Positions 16,101 to 24,650 of a stretch of DNA of 64,000 nucleotides are shown here, one piece after another. Source of the DNA: Nitrogeniibacter sp050293885. GTDB lineage: Bacteria; Pseudomonadota; Gammaproteobacteria; Burkholderiales; Rhodocyclaceae. A program made the position numbers and the translations under genes. Position 1 is the first letter of the stretch. Each line of letters starts with the position of its first letter. The notes under the pieces are model-generated. The model was not told the origin of the DNA. It searched no databases and saw nothing but the letters and a program-made list of their open reading frames with translations. The DNA lies in assembly GCA_050293885.1 (NCBI GenBank), contig JBNKNO010000006.1, forward strand, positions 39,978 through 103,977, in the 5' to 3' direction.

Positions 16101-19100
16101 GTGGTCTCACCCAACCCGGCAAGAATGTTTGCGGCATCGTCGAACGCCAGGCGATCCATGGCGTGACGCAGGTATCGCGTCTGCTCGCCCGTAAGCCGCC
16201 CCTGCAGCGAAGGATAAAGCGTCTCGAACTGATCCAGGGCGCCCATATCCCGGGCCTTCAGCGCCTGAAGCAGCGCCGTCATCGCTGCCGGGTCCAATGC
16301 GTCCGCCCTGTCCTCGCCCTCGGGTGATGCAGCTGCCAAGCCCGATAGATAGGTACGAATCCCTTCGCCCAGCGTTTTGAGTTGTGAATCAAGCGCTCGC
16401 AACCCCTCCGCGACATCGAGATCGCACGTGCCCCTGAGTGCCTTTTCCAACGACAAGCTCAGATCCGCCGACTGCTGGGCGCCCACGCTGCCCAACATGC
16501 CGCGCAAGGAATGGAGGTGCCGCGCCGCATCGTCATGCAGCCCTTGCTCGAGCGCCTTGCACGTGGCCTCGACGTACCCCCCCAAGGCGTCAGGCAGCGG
16601 GCGCAACAGGGCATGGAACAGTTCCAGCGCGCCCCCCATGCGTTTGAGCGCTTGCTGACTGTCGATGCCGGGAATGCCCAAGTCCGGACAAGGCAAATCG
16701 GTAGCGGCCGCTGGCGCCTCGTCCAAAGGCGCCCTGCTGGCGCGCGGCGCAATCCATTGCAGCAACGTGGTCAGCAAGGTTTCCTGATCGACCGGTTTGC
16801 CAATGTGGTCGTTCATGCCGGCGGCTTCACAGTCAGCGCGATCCCGCTCCATCACCGCAGCCGTCATGGCAATGACGGGCAGATGTTGAAGGCGATCCTG
16901 CCGCCGGATTCGTCGGCAGGCCTCCAGTCCATCCATTTCGGGCATATGCATATCCATCAACACCACATCGAAATCGCGCTGCGCCAGCTGGTCCAGCGCT
17001 TCGCGCCCGTTCCAGGCGGCGCTCACCACCAGGCCCAAGCGTTCAAGCATGCCCCGCGCGACCGTCTGATTGGTGTCATTGTCCTCGACCAGCAGCACGT
17101 GCGCGCCGCGGATCGGCGCGGCACGCTCGTACCGGTCCGCACCACGACTCGCCGCGGACGGCCCTTGCGGCCCGCGCTGCGCCGAGGTGATGGCGTCCAG
17201 CAGCCGCGCCGGCATCACCGGCTTGGTGAGGACGGCAACCTGATGCAACTCGCGCTTCGCCCACGTCAATACCTCCTGGTCGTCGGCGGAGGTCATCAAC
17301 ACGACACGGGGCACGGGCAGGCCCGCCGACTGGCCCCATTCACGCATCCGCCGCGCTACCGCAATACCATCCATGGCCGGCATGTTCCGGTCCAGCAGCA
17401 CCAGTTCGATCGCGTGTTCGGCATCTTGCGCGGCGCGTGCCAGGGCATCGAGCGCCGCCGCACCGGAAGCCACTTGCGTCACCCGACACTGCCACGCGTC
17501 GAGAATGCCCGCAACCGCCGAGCGCGCGCTGTCCAGATCGTCGACCACGAGCACACGCGTGCCACTGAGTTCGGCCGCACGGTCCTCATGCCCCCCGGCC
17601 GCCGATACCGGCAATGCGAGTTCAAAGCCAAACACACTGCCACGGCCGGGCACACTGTCCACCTTGAGCGCACCGCCCATGCGCTCGACCAGATGGCGCG
17701 AGATGGTCAGCCCCAGCCCCGTTCCGCCAAAGCGACGGGTGATGGAACCGTCGGCCTGCTGGAACGGTTCGAACAAGCGTGCTTGCTGCGCCGCGGTAAT
17801 GCCGATGCCGGTATCGCGCACCTCGAATCCGAGCGTGGCGACATGCTCGCGAGGCCCCGCCGCCAAGGCACAAAGACGCACCGACACATGCACTTCGCCG
17901 CGCTCGGTGAACTTCAAGGCATTGCCGACCAGATTGATCAACACCTGCCCCAGCCGAAGCGGATCGCCTCGCAAGTGATCGGGCAAATCCGGGGGCAACT
18001 CGAACACCAGCTCCACCCCTTTCTCTTCGGCCCGGGCGCTGAACAGATCCGCCACGCTCTGAAGCGTTTTTTCAAGCCCGAAATCGACCACATCCAGCTC
18101 GAGCCGACCGGCCTCGATCTTGGAGAAATCGAGGATGTCATTGATGATTTCCAACAATGCCTTCGACGACGTCTGAATCCGGCTCAGATAGTCCTGCAGG
18201 CGCGGCGTCAGGCCAGACAGGCCCAAGCCGAGCTCGGACAATCCAATGATCGCGTTCATGGGCGTGCGGATCTCATGGCTCATGTTGGCCATGAACTCAC
18301 TTTTGGCGCGACTCGCACTCTCGGCCGCGGCCTTGGCCTCGGCGAGTTCCAGCTCGACCTCTTTCTGATCGGTCAGATCGTAGTTGACCCCGGTCATGCG
18401 CAGCGCACGCCCGTGCGCATCAAACTCGGTCTTGCCGGCCGCCTTGAGGTAGTGGATGGTGCCATCGGGCCAGACCACACGAAATTCCGAGGTGTACTCG
18501 CGCTCCCCGCGCAGTGCGGCATCGACGTCTCCCTCGACACGCGCCCGGTCGTCGGGGTGCAGGGCACGGACCCAAGCCTCGTAGGCCCCGGGAAAGTCGG
18601 CTTCACGGACGCCATAGAGGTGGTACATCGCCGAGTCCCAGAACAGCTGGTTGTTCACCACATCCCAGTCCCAGATGCCGACGATACCCGCGGATGCCGC
18701 CACTTCCATGCGGTCCAGCGTTTGCTTGAATGCTTGCTCGGCCTCACGCTGCCGGGTAATGAGCCGGCCCACGCCACGGTAGCCGGCGAACTCGCCGCGC
18801 TCGTCTTCGAACGGGATCCCACTCACCGATATCCAGCGGATGCCACCTGCGGCGTCCCGCACACGGTATTCGAAGTCTCGAAACGGCTCCTGCCGCCATA
18901 GCTGCTCGATGTGGGCCTCGATTTCGGACTCCGAGTTCAGTTCATTCTGTGCCAGCAACTCCGGACGCGTCCTGCCCAGCAGCAAGTCCGGATGGAGTCC
19001 GTAGATCGTCTCGAAATTTTCCGAAAAATAGCTGAAACGCAGCTGCGCATCCATTTCCCAGAACCAGTCGGCGGTACTCGCCGAGAAGTCGCTGAAACGC

Positions 19101-20905
19101 TGCCTTTCGGTCGCAAGCAAATCCTGCGCACGCTTGCGCTCGGAGATATCGCGGGCCGAGGCATACAGGAAACGACGCCCATCCAGCACCACGCCCCTGG
19201 CGCTGATCTCCACATCGAACACGCTGCCATCCTTGCGCCGATGTCGTGTTTCAAACGTCCCCCCCTTCTCGATCAGCGCCTGGATGCGATCCTTCAACAC
19301 CGGGCGCGGAATCTTCGCGTCCCAGTCCAGTACATTCAGCTGCGCCGTTTCTTCGGGCGTGTACCCCAGCATACGGCTGAAGGACTGGCTGAACTCCTTC
19401 ACATTGCCCGCTTCATCGAGGATGTGGATGCCGTCACTGGCCATATCCAGCAAGGTCTGCAAGCGATCCTTGGCGTTGCGCAGCGGTGAGATATCGAACA
19501 GGGTGACCAGATTGAGGCGCTCATCGCCGCCCACCACGAACGCCCCTTCACCCAGCACCGTCCGCGTTGCGCCATCCTTGCAACGGATCTGGAACGTCAT
19601 CGGCTCGAAGGGCTGCCCATTCAGCGCGCCCTTGACGCGGGTCCGCCATTGCTCGGCGACCTTGGCGCGTTCGTCCGCTTCCGGACACACCTTGAGCCAC
19701 CAGTCGAGCGTGCTCGGAATGTCTTCGTGGGTATAGCCGAAAGAGCGCACAAAGGCCGGATTGAGGTAAGTCACGCTATTGTCGCGACCGACCAGCGCCT
19801 GCGGCACGGGCGATACTTCGACGATGGTACGCAAGCGCTGTTCGCTCTGACTCAAGGCCAGCGCCTTCTCCTTGAGCTCGGTGATGTCCTGCACCGTGCC
19901 GATGCCTTCGACCGGGTGTCCATGGGCATCGAAACGCACTTCCGCACGTTCTCTGACCCACCTGACCCGACCGTTCGCCACCACCCGGTGCTCGATGTCA
20001 TAAGGCGCCCCCTGCAATGCCGCCGCCCACGCGGCCACGACCGCATCGCGGTCATCCGGATGAATGGCGTCAAGGAACACATCCAGCGTCAGCGTGGTCT
20101 GCGCGGGCACGCCAAAGATGCGGAAAGTCTCGTCCGACCAGCTCAACGCATTCGCGTCGACGTCGAGAAACCAGCTCCCGGCATGCGCCACGGCCTGCGC
20201 CCGGCGAAGCTCCTCGCTGCGCTTGCGCAAGGCCTGTTCCGCGCGCCGACGCTCGGAAATGTCGTGAAAGGACACGATGACCCCGTTCATCGCACCGTCG
20301 TCGAGCAAGGGTGCCATCACGAGACTGACCGGAAAGGCTTCGCCATCGTTGCGAAAAAAGGTCTCTTCGAGACGCCGGCTTTGCCCATCCCGCAGCGTTT
20401 GAAAGATGGGGCACGCCTCTTCCCGGCCGCCCTCGCCGCGAAAGAAACGGTTCGGGCGCGCGCCGATGACATCGGCCTCGTCACACGCCAACATTGTCAG
20501 GGCAGCCGGGTTGACGATGACGCAGACACCGTCACGGTCGAAGCCGATCACCCCCTCACCCAGACTGCGGAGCAGCAAGCCCTCGTGCGCATCCGGCGCA
20601 CCCGAGGCCATCGGCGAAGGCCGCGATCGGTCTGCCGATGGCGCGAATCGCCTCCTCGCCAGCCAGAGCGCGAACGCTCCCAGCGCCGCGAGTGCACCGT
20701 GACCAATCAACAGGCGATCACGCTGCGCGGATTCGAACGCGGACAGCCCACCGCCAGACGCGAGCTCGGCGCCCACGATGTCGACCAGATGCCAGTTCCA
20801 GAGCAGCGAGATCGACACCATCGCGAGCCATGCCGTGATCAACGCGACGGCAATTCGCCGCGCGCGAACCGCATGCTGATGGGGCGCTCGAGTGGCCGTC
20901 ATCAA
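16097..20905 (-). CDS. Multi-PAS hybrid sensor histidine kinase with two receivers and HPt
   Basis: A 1602-residue membrane-bound phosphorelay kinase. Two N-terminal TM helices (about 17-36 and 66-84) bracket a short, roughly 30-residue periplasmic loop. Six PAS/PAC units follow at about 105-220, 235-345, 355-475, 480-595, 600-720 and 730-850. HisKA carries His877 in MSHEIRTPMN. The ATPase has N-box NLVGNALKF and G-boxes DTGIGI and GGTGLGL. REC1 has Asp1172 and REC2 Asp1318. The C-terminal HPt has His1465 in HLHSLRG. The small periplasmic loop and many PAS units point to intracellular or membrane-derived signals. Output is probably the overlapping GGDEF regulator. Confidence 0.93.
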   Translation of the reverse strand: MMTATRAPHQHAVRARRIAVALITAWLAMVSISLLWNWHLVDIVGAELASGGGLSAFESAQRDRLLIGHGALAALGAFALWLARRRFAPSADRSRPSPMASGAPDAHEGLLLRSLGEGVIGFDRDGVCVIVNPAALTMLACDEADVIGARPNRFFRGEGGREEACPIFQTLRDGQSRRLEETFFRNDGEAFPVSLVMAPLLDDGAMNGVIVSFHDISERRRAEQALRKRSEELRRAQAVAHAGSWFLDVDANALSWSDETFRIFGVPAQTTLTLDVFLDAIHPDDRDAVVAAWAAALQGAPYDIEHRVVANGRVRWVRERAEVRFDAHGHPVEGIGTVQDITELKEKALALSQSEQRLRTIVEVSPVPQALVGRDNSVTYLNPAFVRSFGYTHEDIPSTLDWWLKVCPEADERAKVAEQWRTRVKGALNGQPFEPMTFQIRCKDGATRTVLGEGAFVVGGDERLNLVTLFDISPLRNAKDRLQTLLDMASDGIHILDEAGNVKEFSQSFSRMLGYTPEETAQLNVLDWDAKIPRPVLKDRIQALIEKGGTFETRHRRKDGSVFDVEISARGVVLDGRRFLYASARDISERKRAQDLLATERQRFSDFSASTADWFWEMDAQLRFSYFSENFETIYGLHPDLLLGRTRPELLAQNELNSESEIEAHIEQLWRQEPFRDFEYRVRDAAGGIRWISVSGIPFEDERGEFAGYRGVGRLITRQREAEQAFKQTLDRMEVAASAGIVGIWDWDVVNNQLFWDSAMYHLYGVREADFPGAYEAWVRALHPDDRARVEGDVDAALRGEREYTSEFRVVWPDGTIHYLKAAGKTEFDAHGRALRMTGVNYDLTDQKEVELELAEAKAAAESASRAKSEFMANMSHEIRTPMNAIIGLSELGLGLSGLTPRLQDYLSRIQTSSKALLEIINDILDFSKIEAGRLELDVVDFGLEKTLQSVADLFSARAEEKGVELVFELPPDLPDHLRGDPLRLGQVLINLVGNALKFTERGEVHVSVRLCALAAGPREHVATLGFEVRDTGIGITAAQQARLFEPFQQADGSITRRFGGTGLGLTISRHLVERMGGALKVDSVPGRGSVFGFELALPVSAAGGHEDRAAELSGTRVLVVDDLDSARSAVAGILDAWQCRVTQVASGAAALDALARAAQDAEHAIELVLLDRNMPAMDGIAVARRMREWGQSAGLPVPRVVLMTSADDQEVLTWAKRELHQVAVLTKPVMPARLLDAITSAQRGPQGPSAASRGADRYERAAPIRGAHVLLVEDNDTNQTVARGMLERLGLVVSAAWNGREALDQLAQRDFDVVLMDMHMPEMDGLEACRRIRRQDRLQHLPVIAMTAAVMERDRADCEAAGMNDHIGKPVDQETLLTTLLQWIAPRASRAPLDEAPAAATDLPCPDLGIPGIDSQQALKRMGGALELFHALLRPLPDALGGYVEATCKALEQGLHDDAARHLHSLRGMLGSVGAQQSADLSLSLEKALRGTCDLDVAEGLRALDSQLKTLGEGIRTYLSGLAAASPEGEDRADALDPAAMTALLQALKARDMGALDQFETLYPSLQGRLTGEQTRYLRHAMDRLAFDDAANILAGLGETT

Positions 20906-21283
20906 CGCCCGCTGCTCTGGCGCATCACGCGCGTGAATCCATCCCCGTTCATCATCCCGACGTCACCTCTCCAATCGCATCTTTTCTACTGAAAGATGTC
21001 TTTGCGCCGTACACACACGCATCGGCTTCAATCTGCTTCTCTCATGTAACGGATATCGACGGCAAAATTTGAGTGCCAAGCGGGCTCGGTACGCGAACTT
21101 CACGGCCGAATAACGACGCACGACGTGCCGGGAAACACAAATTAACCCACTCGCGCTCACGCCCCCCTTTCATCACCCACCGCGTGCGCGACAAGGACGT
21201 CTCCCCCAAGACTCCGGCGAGCACGCCAGGCAGACACACCCGATGCACAACGCTACCATGGGCACGCGCAACGTAAAGTCCCA
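20906..21283. other. Divergent intergenic region
   Basis: This 378-base region lies between the hybrid kinase and the plus-strand outer-membrane-like gene. The only structure seen is a 7-bp inverted repeat with a 7-base spacer, CATCTTT (20978-20984) and AAAGATG (20992-20998), about 75 bases upstream of the kinase start. No convincing promoter pair or small gene was found. Confidence 0.5.
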
Positions 21284-22231
21284 TTGACCGCAACAGCGCA
21301 TATCGCCAACAAGCAAAACGAATCAGAAGACGCCAAGCCATTGCCCGCCCACGACCGCCCACACGCCATTCTCCGGTTTGCAAGCTTGATCGCCGGGCTT
21401 CTGCCTGCATGGGCACTGGCCGGCCCCGCCATTGGTCAGTTCGAGGTCAAGGATCTCGAATCCATCCCCGGCCAGATCCAGCTCCAGTCGCAGAATGCAC
21501 ACATGTTCGGACAGCCGGAACGCAACTACCGGCACGACAACGCAGAGACCGAGTACGACGACAACACGATCACCAGACAGCGCCACGCGCTCGAGCTCGA
21601 GTTCGGCATCACGCCACGCCTCAAGTCGCGCATCGGCATCGAGTACGAAAAGGAGCGCGTCGACGAACCGGCCAGCCCCGCCCGGGCGGACGCCTTCGAT
21701 GCCCTGAAGCTGTCCGAATATGGCGGTGAGCTCATCGTCATCCTCGATCCGATTCAGGACCAGGACTGGGGCTTCGGGCTGGTCACCGAATACGAGCGCC
21801 CGACCGACAACGACGAAGCCAGCACCCTGCTGGTGGGCGGCATCTTTCAGGCCAACCATGGACGCTGGCGCAACAACGTCAATCTGTATCTGGTGAAGTT
21901 TCTCGGCGGCAGTCGCCCCCGCGACAGCAAGCTGGACTTTGCCTACGCGTCGCAGTTCGCCTACGTCCTCGACGCGCACTGGCAACTCGCACTGGAAGCC
22001 TACGGCACGATAGACCGACTCGGCGGCAGCGGTTCGCCCAGCGAGGAAGCACGCCGGTTCGGCGACCACGACCAACATCGCGCCGGCCCGCTGCTCTACT
22101 ACAGCGGCCACCTCGGCGGCGATGAGGAAGACGGGGGTGTTGAACTACTGCTCGGTGCCGGCATCTTGATGGGGCTGAACCACAACACGCCGGATACCAC
22201 CTTCAAGTGGACCGTGGAGGTCGAATTCTAG
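21284..22231 (+). CDS. Putative outer-membrane beta-barrel protein, unknown function
   Basis: A protein of about 315 residues. A hydrophobic stretch (about residues 29-46, ending ..PAWALA) looks like a signal peptide, though the predicted N-terminus ahead of it is long. The mature part alternates polar and hydrophobic residues in strand-like runs (LELEFGITPRL, GGELIVILD, NVNLYLVKFLG, WQLALEAYGT) and ends in a C-terminal Phe (WTVEVEF), as outer-membrane barrels do. I do not recognise a named family. The start is uncertain: the TTG at 21284 has no good ribosome-binding site, and a TTG at 21341 is an alternative. It is divergent from the hybrid kinase and convergent with pdxA. Confidence 0.6.
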   Translation: MTATAHIANKQNESEDAKPLPAHDRPHAILRFASLIAGLLPAWALAGPAIGQFEVKDLESIPGQIQLQSQNAHMFGQPERNYRHDNAETEYDDNTITRQRHALELEFGITPRLKSRIGIEYEKERVDEPASPARADAFDALKLSEYGGELIVILDPIQDQDWGFGLVTEYERPTDNDEASTLLVGGIFQANHGRWRNNVNLYLVKFLGGSRPRDSKLDFAYASQFAYVLDAHWQLALEAYGTIDRLGGSGSPSEEARRFGDHDQHRAGPLLYYSGHLGGDEEDGGVELLLGAGILMGLNHNTPDTTFKWTVEVEF

Positions 22232-22327
22232 CGAGAGGTGTTCGACGCGCCAGACCCTTGGAGCACGTGGCGAAACATCTCCCCGTATCCGGGCAAACCG
22301 GCAATCCAAGTCGGAGAGAGTCCCCGC

Positions 22328-23302
22328 TCAGGCCGCAGCCATGTCGAACGCCAGGCGTACCGCCGCAAACAGGCTGCCGGGATCGGCTTGACCACGCCCC
22401 GCCAGGTCGAGCGCCGTGCCGTGATCGACCGAGGTACGAATGATGGGCAGGCCCAGGGTGACGTTGACGCCGCCACCAAAGCTCGCGTGCTTGAGCACCG
22501 GCAAGCCCTGATCGTGATACATGGCGAGCACGGCGTCGCCCTGTTCCAGCGAGTGCGGAACAAACAGCGTATCCGCGGGTAGTGGCCCGATCAGCTGCAT
22601 GCCGGCGGCGCGCAGACGGGCCAGCACGGGTTCGATGACGTCGATTTCCTCTCGCCCCATGTGCCCGCCCTCGCCCGCGTGGGGATTGAGTCCGGCAACA
22701 AGGATGCGTGGCTGCGCCACACCGAAGCGCGCCTTGAGATCGTGATCGAGAATATGCAGGGTTTCGGCCAGCGCGGTGGGCGTTACCGCCGACGGCACCG
22801 CGGACAACGGCAGGTGCGTGGTCAGCAAGGCGACCCGCAGCCCGCCGCCGACCAGCATCATCACCACGCGGGGCGTGGCCGTGGCCTCGGCAAGGTATTC
22901 GGTATGGCCGGAAAAAGGGACGCCCGCATCGCAGATGATGCCCTTGTGCACCGGCGCCGTGACCATGCCGGCAAACTCGCCGCGCTGGCAACCGTCGATG
23001 GCGCGGTCAAGCATGGCGAGCACACAGCGCGCATTTGCGACGTCCAGCGAACCGGCTTGCACGGGGCTGGCCAGTGGCGCGTGCAGAACCTCGAGCGCGC
23101 CGGGCGGCGGCGTGACGTCGGCTTCGTAGGGATGCAGCGCAATGGAAAGACCGAGGTCTGACATGCGTTCGGCGAGCAAGCGCTCATCGGCCAGCACCAC
23201 CACGCGGCCCGGCCATGCATGCTCGACGAGCCGCAGACAGAGCTCGGGGCCGATGCCGGCCGGCTCACCGCTGGTGATCGCGAGGACGGGCCGGTCCGAC
23301 AT
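22328..23302 (-). CDS. pdxA: 4-hydroxythreonine-4-phosphate dehydrogenase
   Basis: A 324-residue NAD-dependent PdxA of the DXP-dependent pyridoxal phosphate pathway. It oxidises 4-phosphohydroxy-threonine. Motifs: ITSGEPAGIGPEL at the N-terminus, metal-binding His in TAPVHKG and FSGHTEYLAE, and AGLNPHAGEGGHMG. It is the last gene of lptD-surA-pdxA, 6 bases after surA. The usual next gene, rsmA, has been separated from it. Confidence 0.96.
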   Translation of the reverse strand: MSDRPVLAITSGEPAGIGPELCLRLVEHAWPGRVVVLADERLLAERMSDLGLSIALHPYEADVTPPPGALEVLHAPLASPVQAGSLDVANARCVLAMLDRAIDGCQRGEFAGMVTAPVHKGIICDAGVPFSGHTEYLAEATATPRVVMMLVGGGLRVALLTTHLPLSAVPSAVTPTALAETLHILDHDLKARFGVAQPRILVAGLNPHAGEGGHMGREEIDVIEPVLARLRAAGMQLIGPLPADTLFVPHSLEQGDAVLAMYHDQGLPVLKHASFGGGVNVTLGLPIIRTSVDHGTALDLAGRGQADPGSLFAAVRLAFDMAAA

Positions 23303-23308
23303 GCCAGC

Positions 23309-24619
23309 CTACTCGACGTCCTCGAGCCGGTACTCGACGAAGGCGCTGCTGATCAGTTGACGAATCCAGTCCTCGAAGGCCGCTTCTGCCTTTTGCTGGC
23401 GCAAGGTGTTGCGTGCGACGGCGCGTTTGCGCTTGTCGGAGACATCTTCCTTGCGTCGCTCTTCGACACGAATCAGATGCCAGCCGAACGGCGACTTCAC
23501 CGGCTCGCTCAGTTCGCCCGGCTGCAAGGCATTCATGGCGTGCTCGAACTGAGGCACCGTATCGCCCGGATAGACCCAACCGATATCACCGCCTTTTGCC
23601 GCCGACAGATCGGCCGAATTGGCACGCGCCAACTCTTCGAAAGACTCGCCGTTGACAATGCGTGTGCGCAGCGTCTCCAGACGCTTGCGCGCATCGTCGT
23701 CAGACACCAGCTCGGAGGTCTTGATGAGGATATGGCTCACATGCGTCTGCTCGACAAGGGCGTCGCCGCTCTGCGATTTACGCATTTCGTTGAACTTGAA
23801 CAGATGGAAGCCGGCGGCACTGCGCAGCACCGGCGACACATCACCCGGACGCATCGATTGCACTGCCTGGGCAAACAAGCCGGGAATGGCGTTGGGCGGG
23901 CGCCAGCCGAGATCGCCTCCCTGCAGAGCATCCGGCGCGTTGGAGACTTCGGCCGCAACGGCGGCGAAGTCCTCGCCGGCCAGAATGCGCTCGCGCACTT
24001 GCGCCGCTTGCTGTGCAAGCGCCTGCAATTGCTCCGGGCTGGCCGCCTCGGGCGCACGCAGCAGGATGTGCGAAAGGCGCAATTCGGTGCCCTCACCCAC
24101 ATCCGGATTGTTCTTGAGGAAGTTATCCACTTCGGCATCGGTCACCACCACGCGCGAGTCCACATCGCGCTCGCGCAAGCGGGTGATGAGCATTTCCCGG
24201 CGGATGTTTTCGCGAAACGAATCCCAAGACATACCGTCTTTTTCAAGCGCGGCACGGAACTGGGATTCGTTCATCTGGTTGGACTGAGCAATACGCTGAA
24301 TCGCGCCATTGAGTGCGTCGTCGTCAATGCGCAAGCCGGTATCGCTGGCACGCTGGGCCTGCACGTTTTCGGCCACCAGCCGCTCGAGCACCTGACGACG
24401 CAGGATGTCGTCGGCCGGCAGACTGTCACCCCGGCGGGCGAACTGTCGGCGCACCTGATCAACGCGCTCATCGAGCGCCGAGGCGGTAATGGCCTGGTTG
24501 TTGACGACAGCGACGATGCGGTCGACAAGTTGCACGCGGGCCGCCTGCGCCGGAAACACGAAGGCGGTCGACGCCAAGGCGGTGACCACAAGAAACAGAT
24601 GGGAAAGAACCTTCTTCAT
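23309..24619 (-). CDS. surA: Periplasmic chaperone / peptidyl-prolyl isomerase SurA
   Basis: A 436-residue periplasmic chaperone for outer-membrane proteins, including LptD encoded just upstream. A signal peptide (MKKVLSHLFLVV.., ending ..PAQA) is followed by the SurA N-terminal domain (about 27-150) and two parvulin domains (about 165-265 and 275-375). The second has the clearer rotamase segment (GGDIGWVYPGDTVPQFE). The start at 24619 is set by the signal peptide and an AGGA 7 bases upstream; the frame to 24748 has no conserved content. The gap to lptD is 31 bases. Confidence 0.95.
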   Translation of the reverse strand: MKKVLSHLFLVVTALASTAFVFPAQAARVQLVDRIVAVVNNQAITASALDERVDQVRRQFARRGDSLPADDILRRQVLERLVAENVQAQRASDTGLRIDDDALNGAIQRIAQSNQMNESQFRAALEKDGMSWDSFRENIRREMLITRLRERDVDSRVVVTDAEVDNFLKNNPDVGEGTELRLSHILLRAPEAASPEQLQALAQQAAQVRERILAGEDFAAVAAEVSNAPDALQGGDLGWRPPNAIPGLFAQAVQSMRPGDVSPVLRSAAGFHLFKFNEMRKSQSGDALVEQTHVSHILIKTSELVSDDDARKRLETLRTRIVNGESFEELARANSADLSAAKGGDIGWVYPGDTVPQFEHAMNALQPGELSEPVKSPFGWHLIRVEERRKEDVSDKRKRAVARNTLRQQKAEAAFEDWIRQLISSAFVEYRLEDVE

Positions 24620-24650
24620 AGAATTCCTGTTCAGACGATGCAATCGAGCG

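Noticed and set aside
16511..18901. Long open frame antisense to the hybrid kinase
   Set aside because: Arg/His-rich shadow of the kinase frame without any motif.
20978..20998. CATCTTT/AAAGATG inverted repeat upstream of the hybrid kinase as an operator
   Set aside because: Only 7 bp with a 7-base spacer and no promoter context. Noted in the intergenic entry but not claimed.
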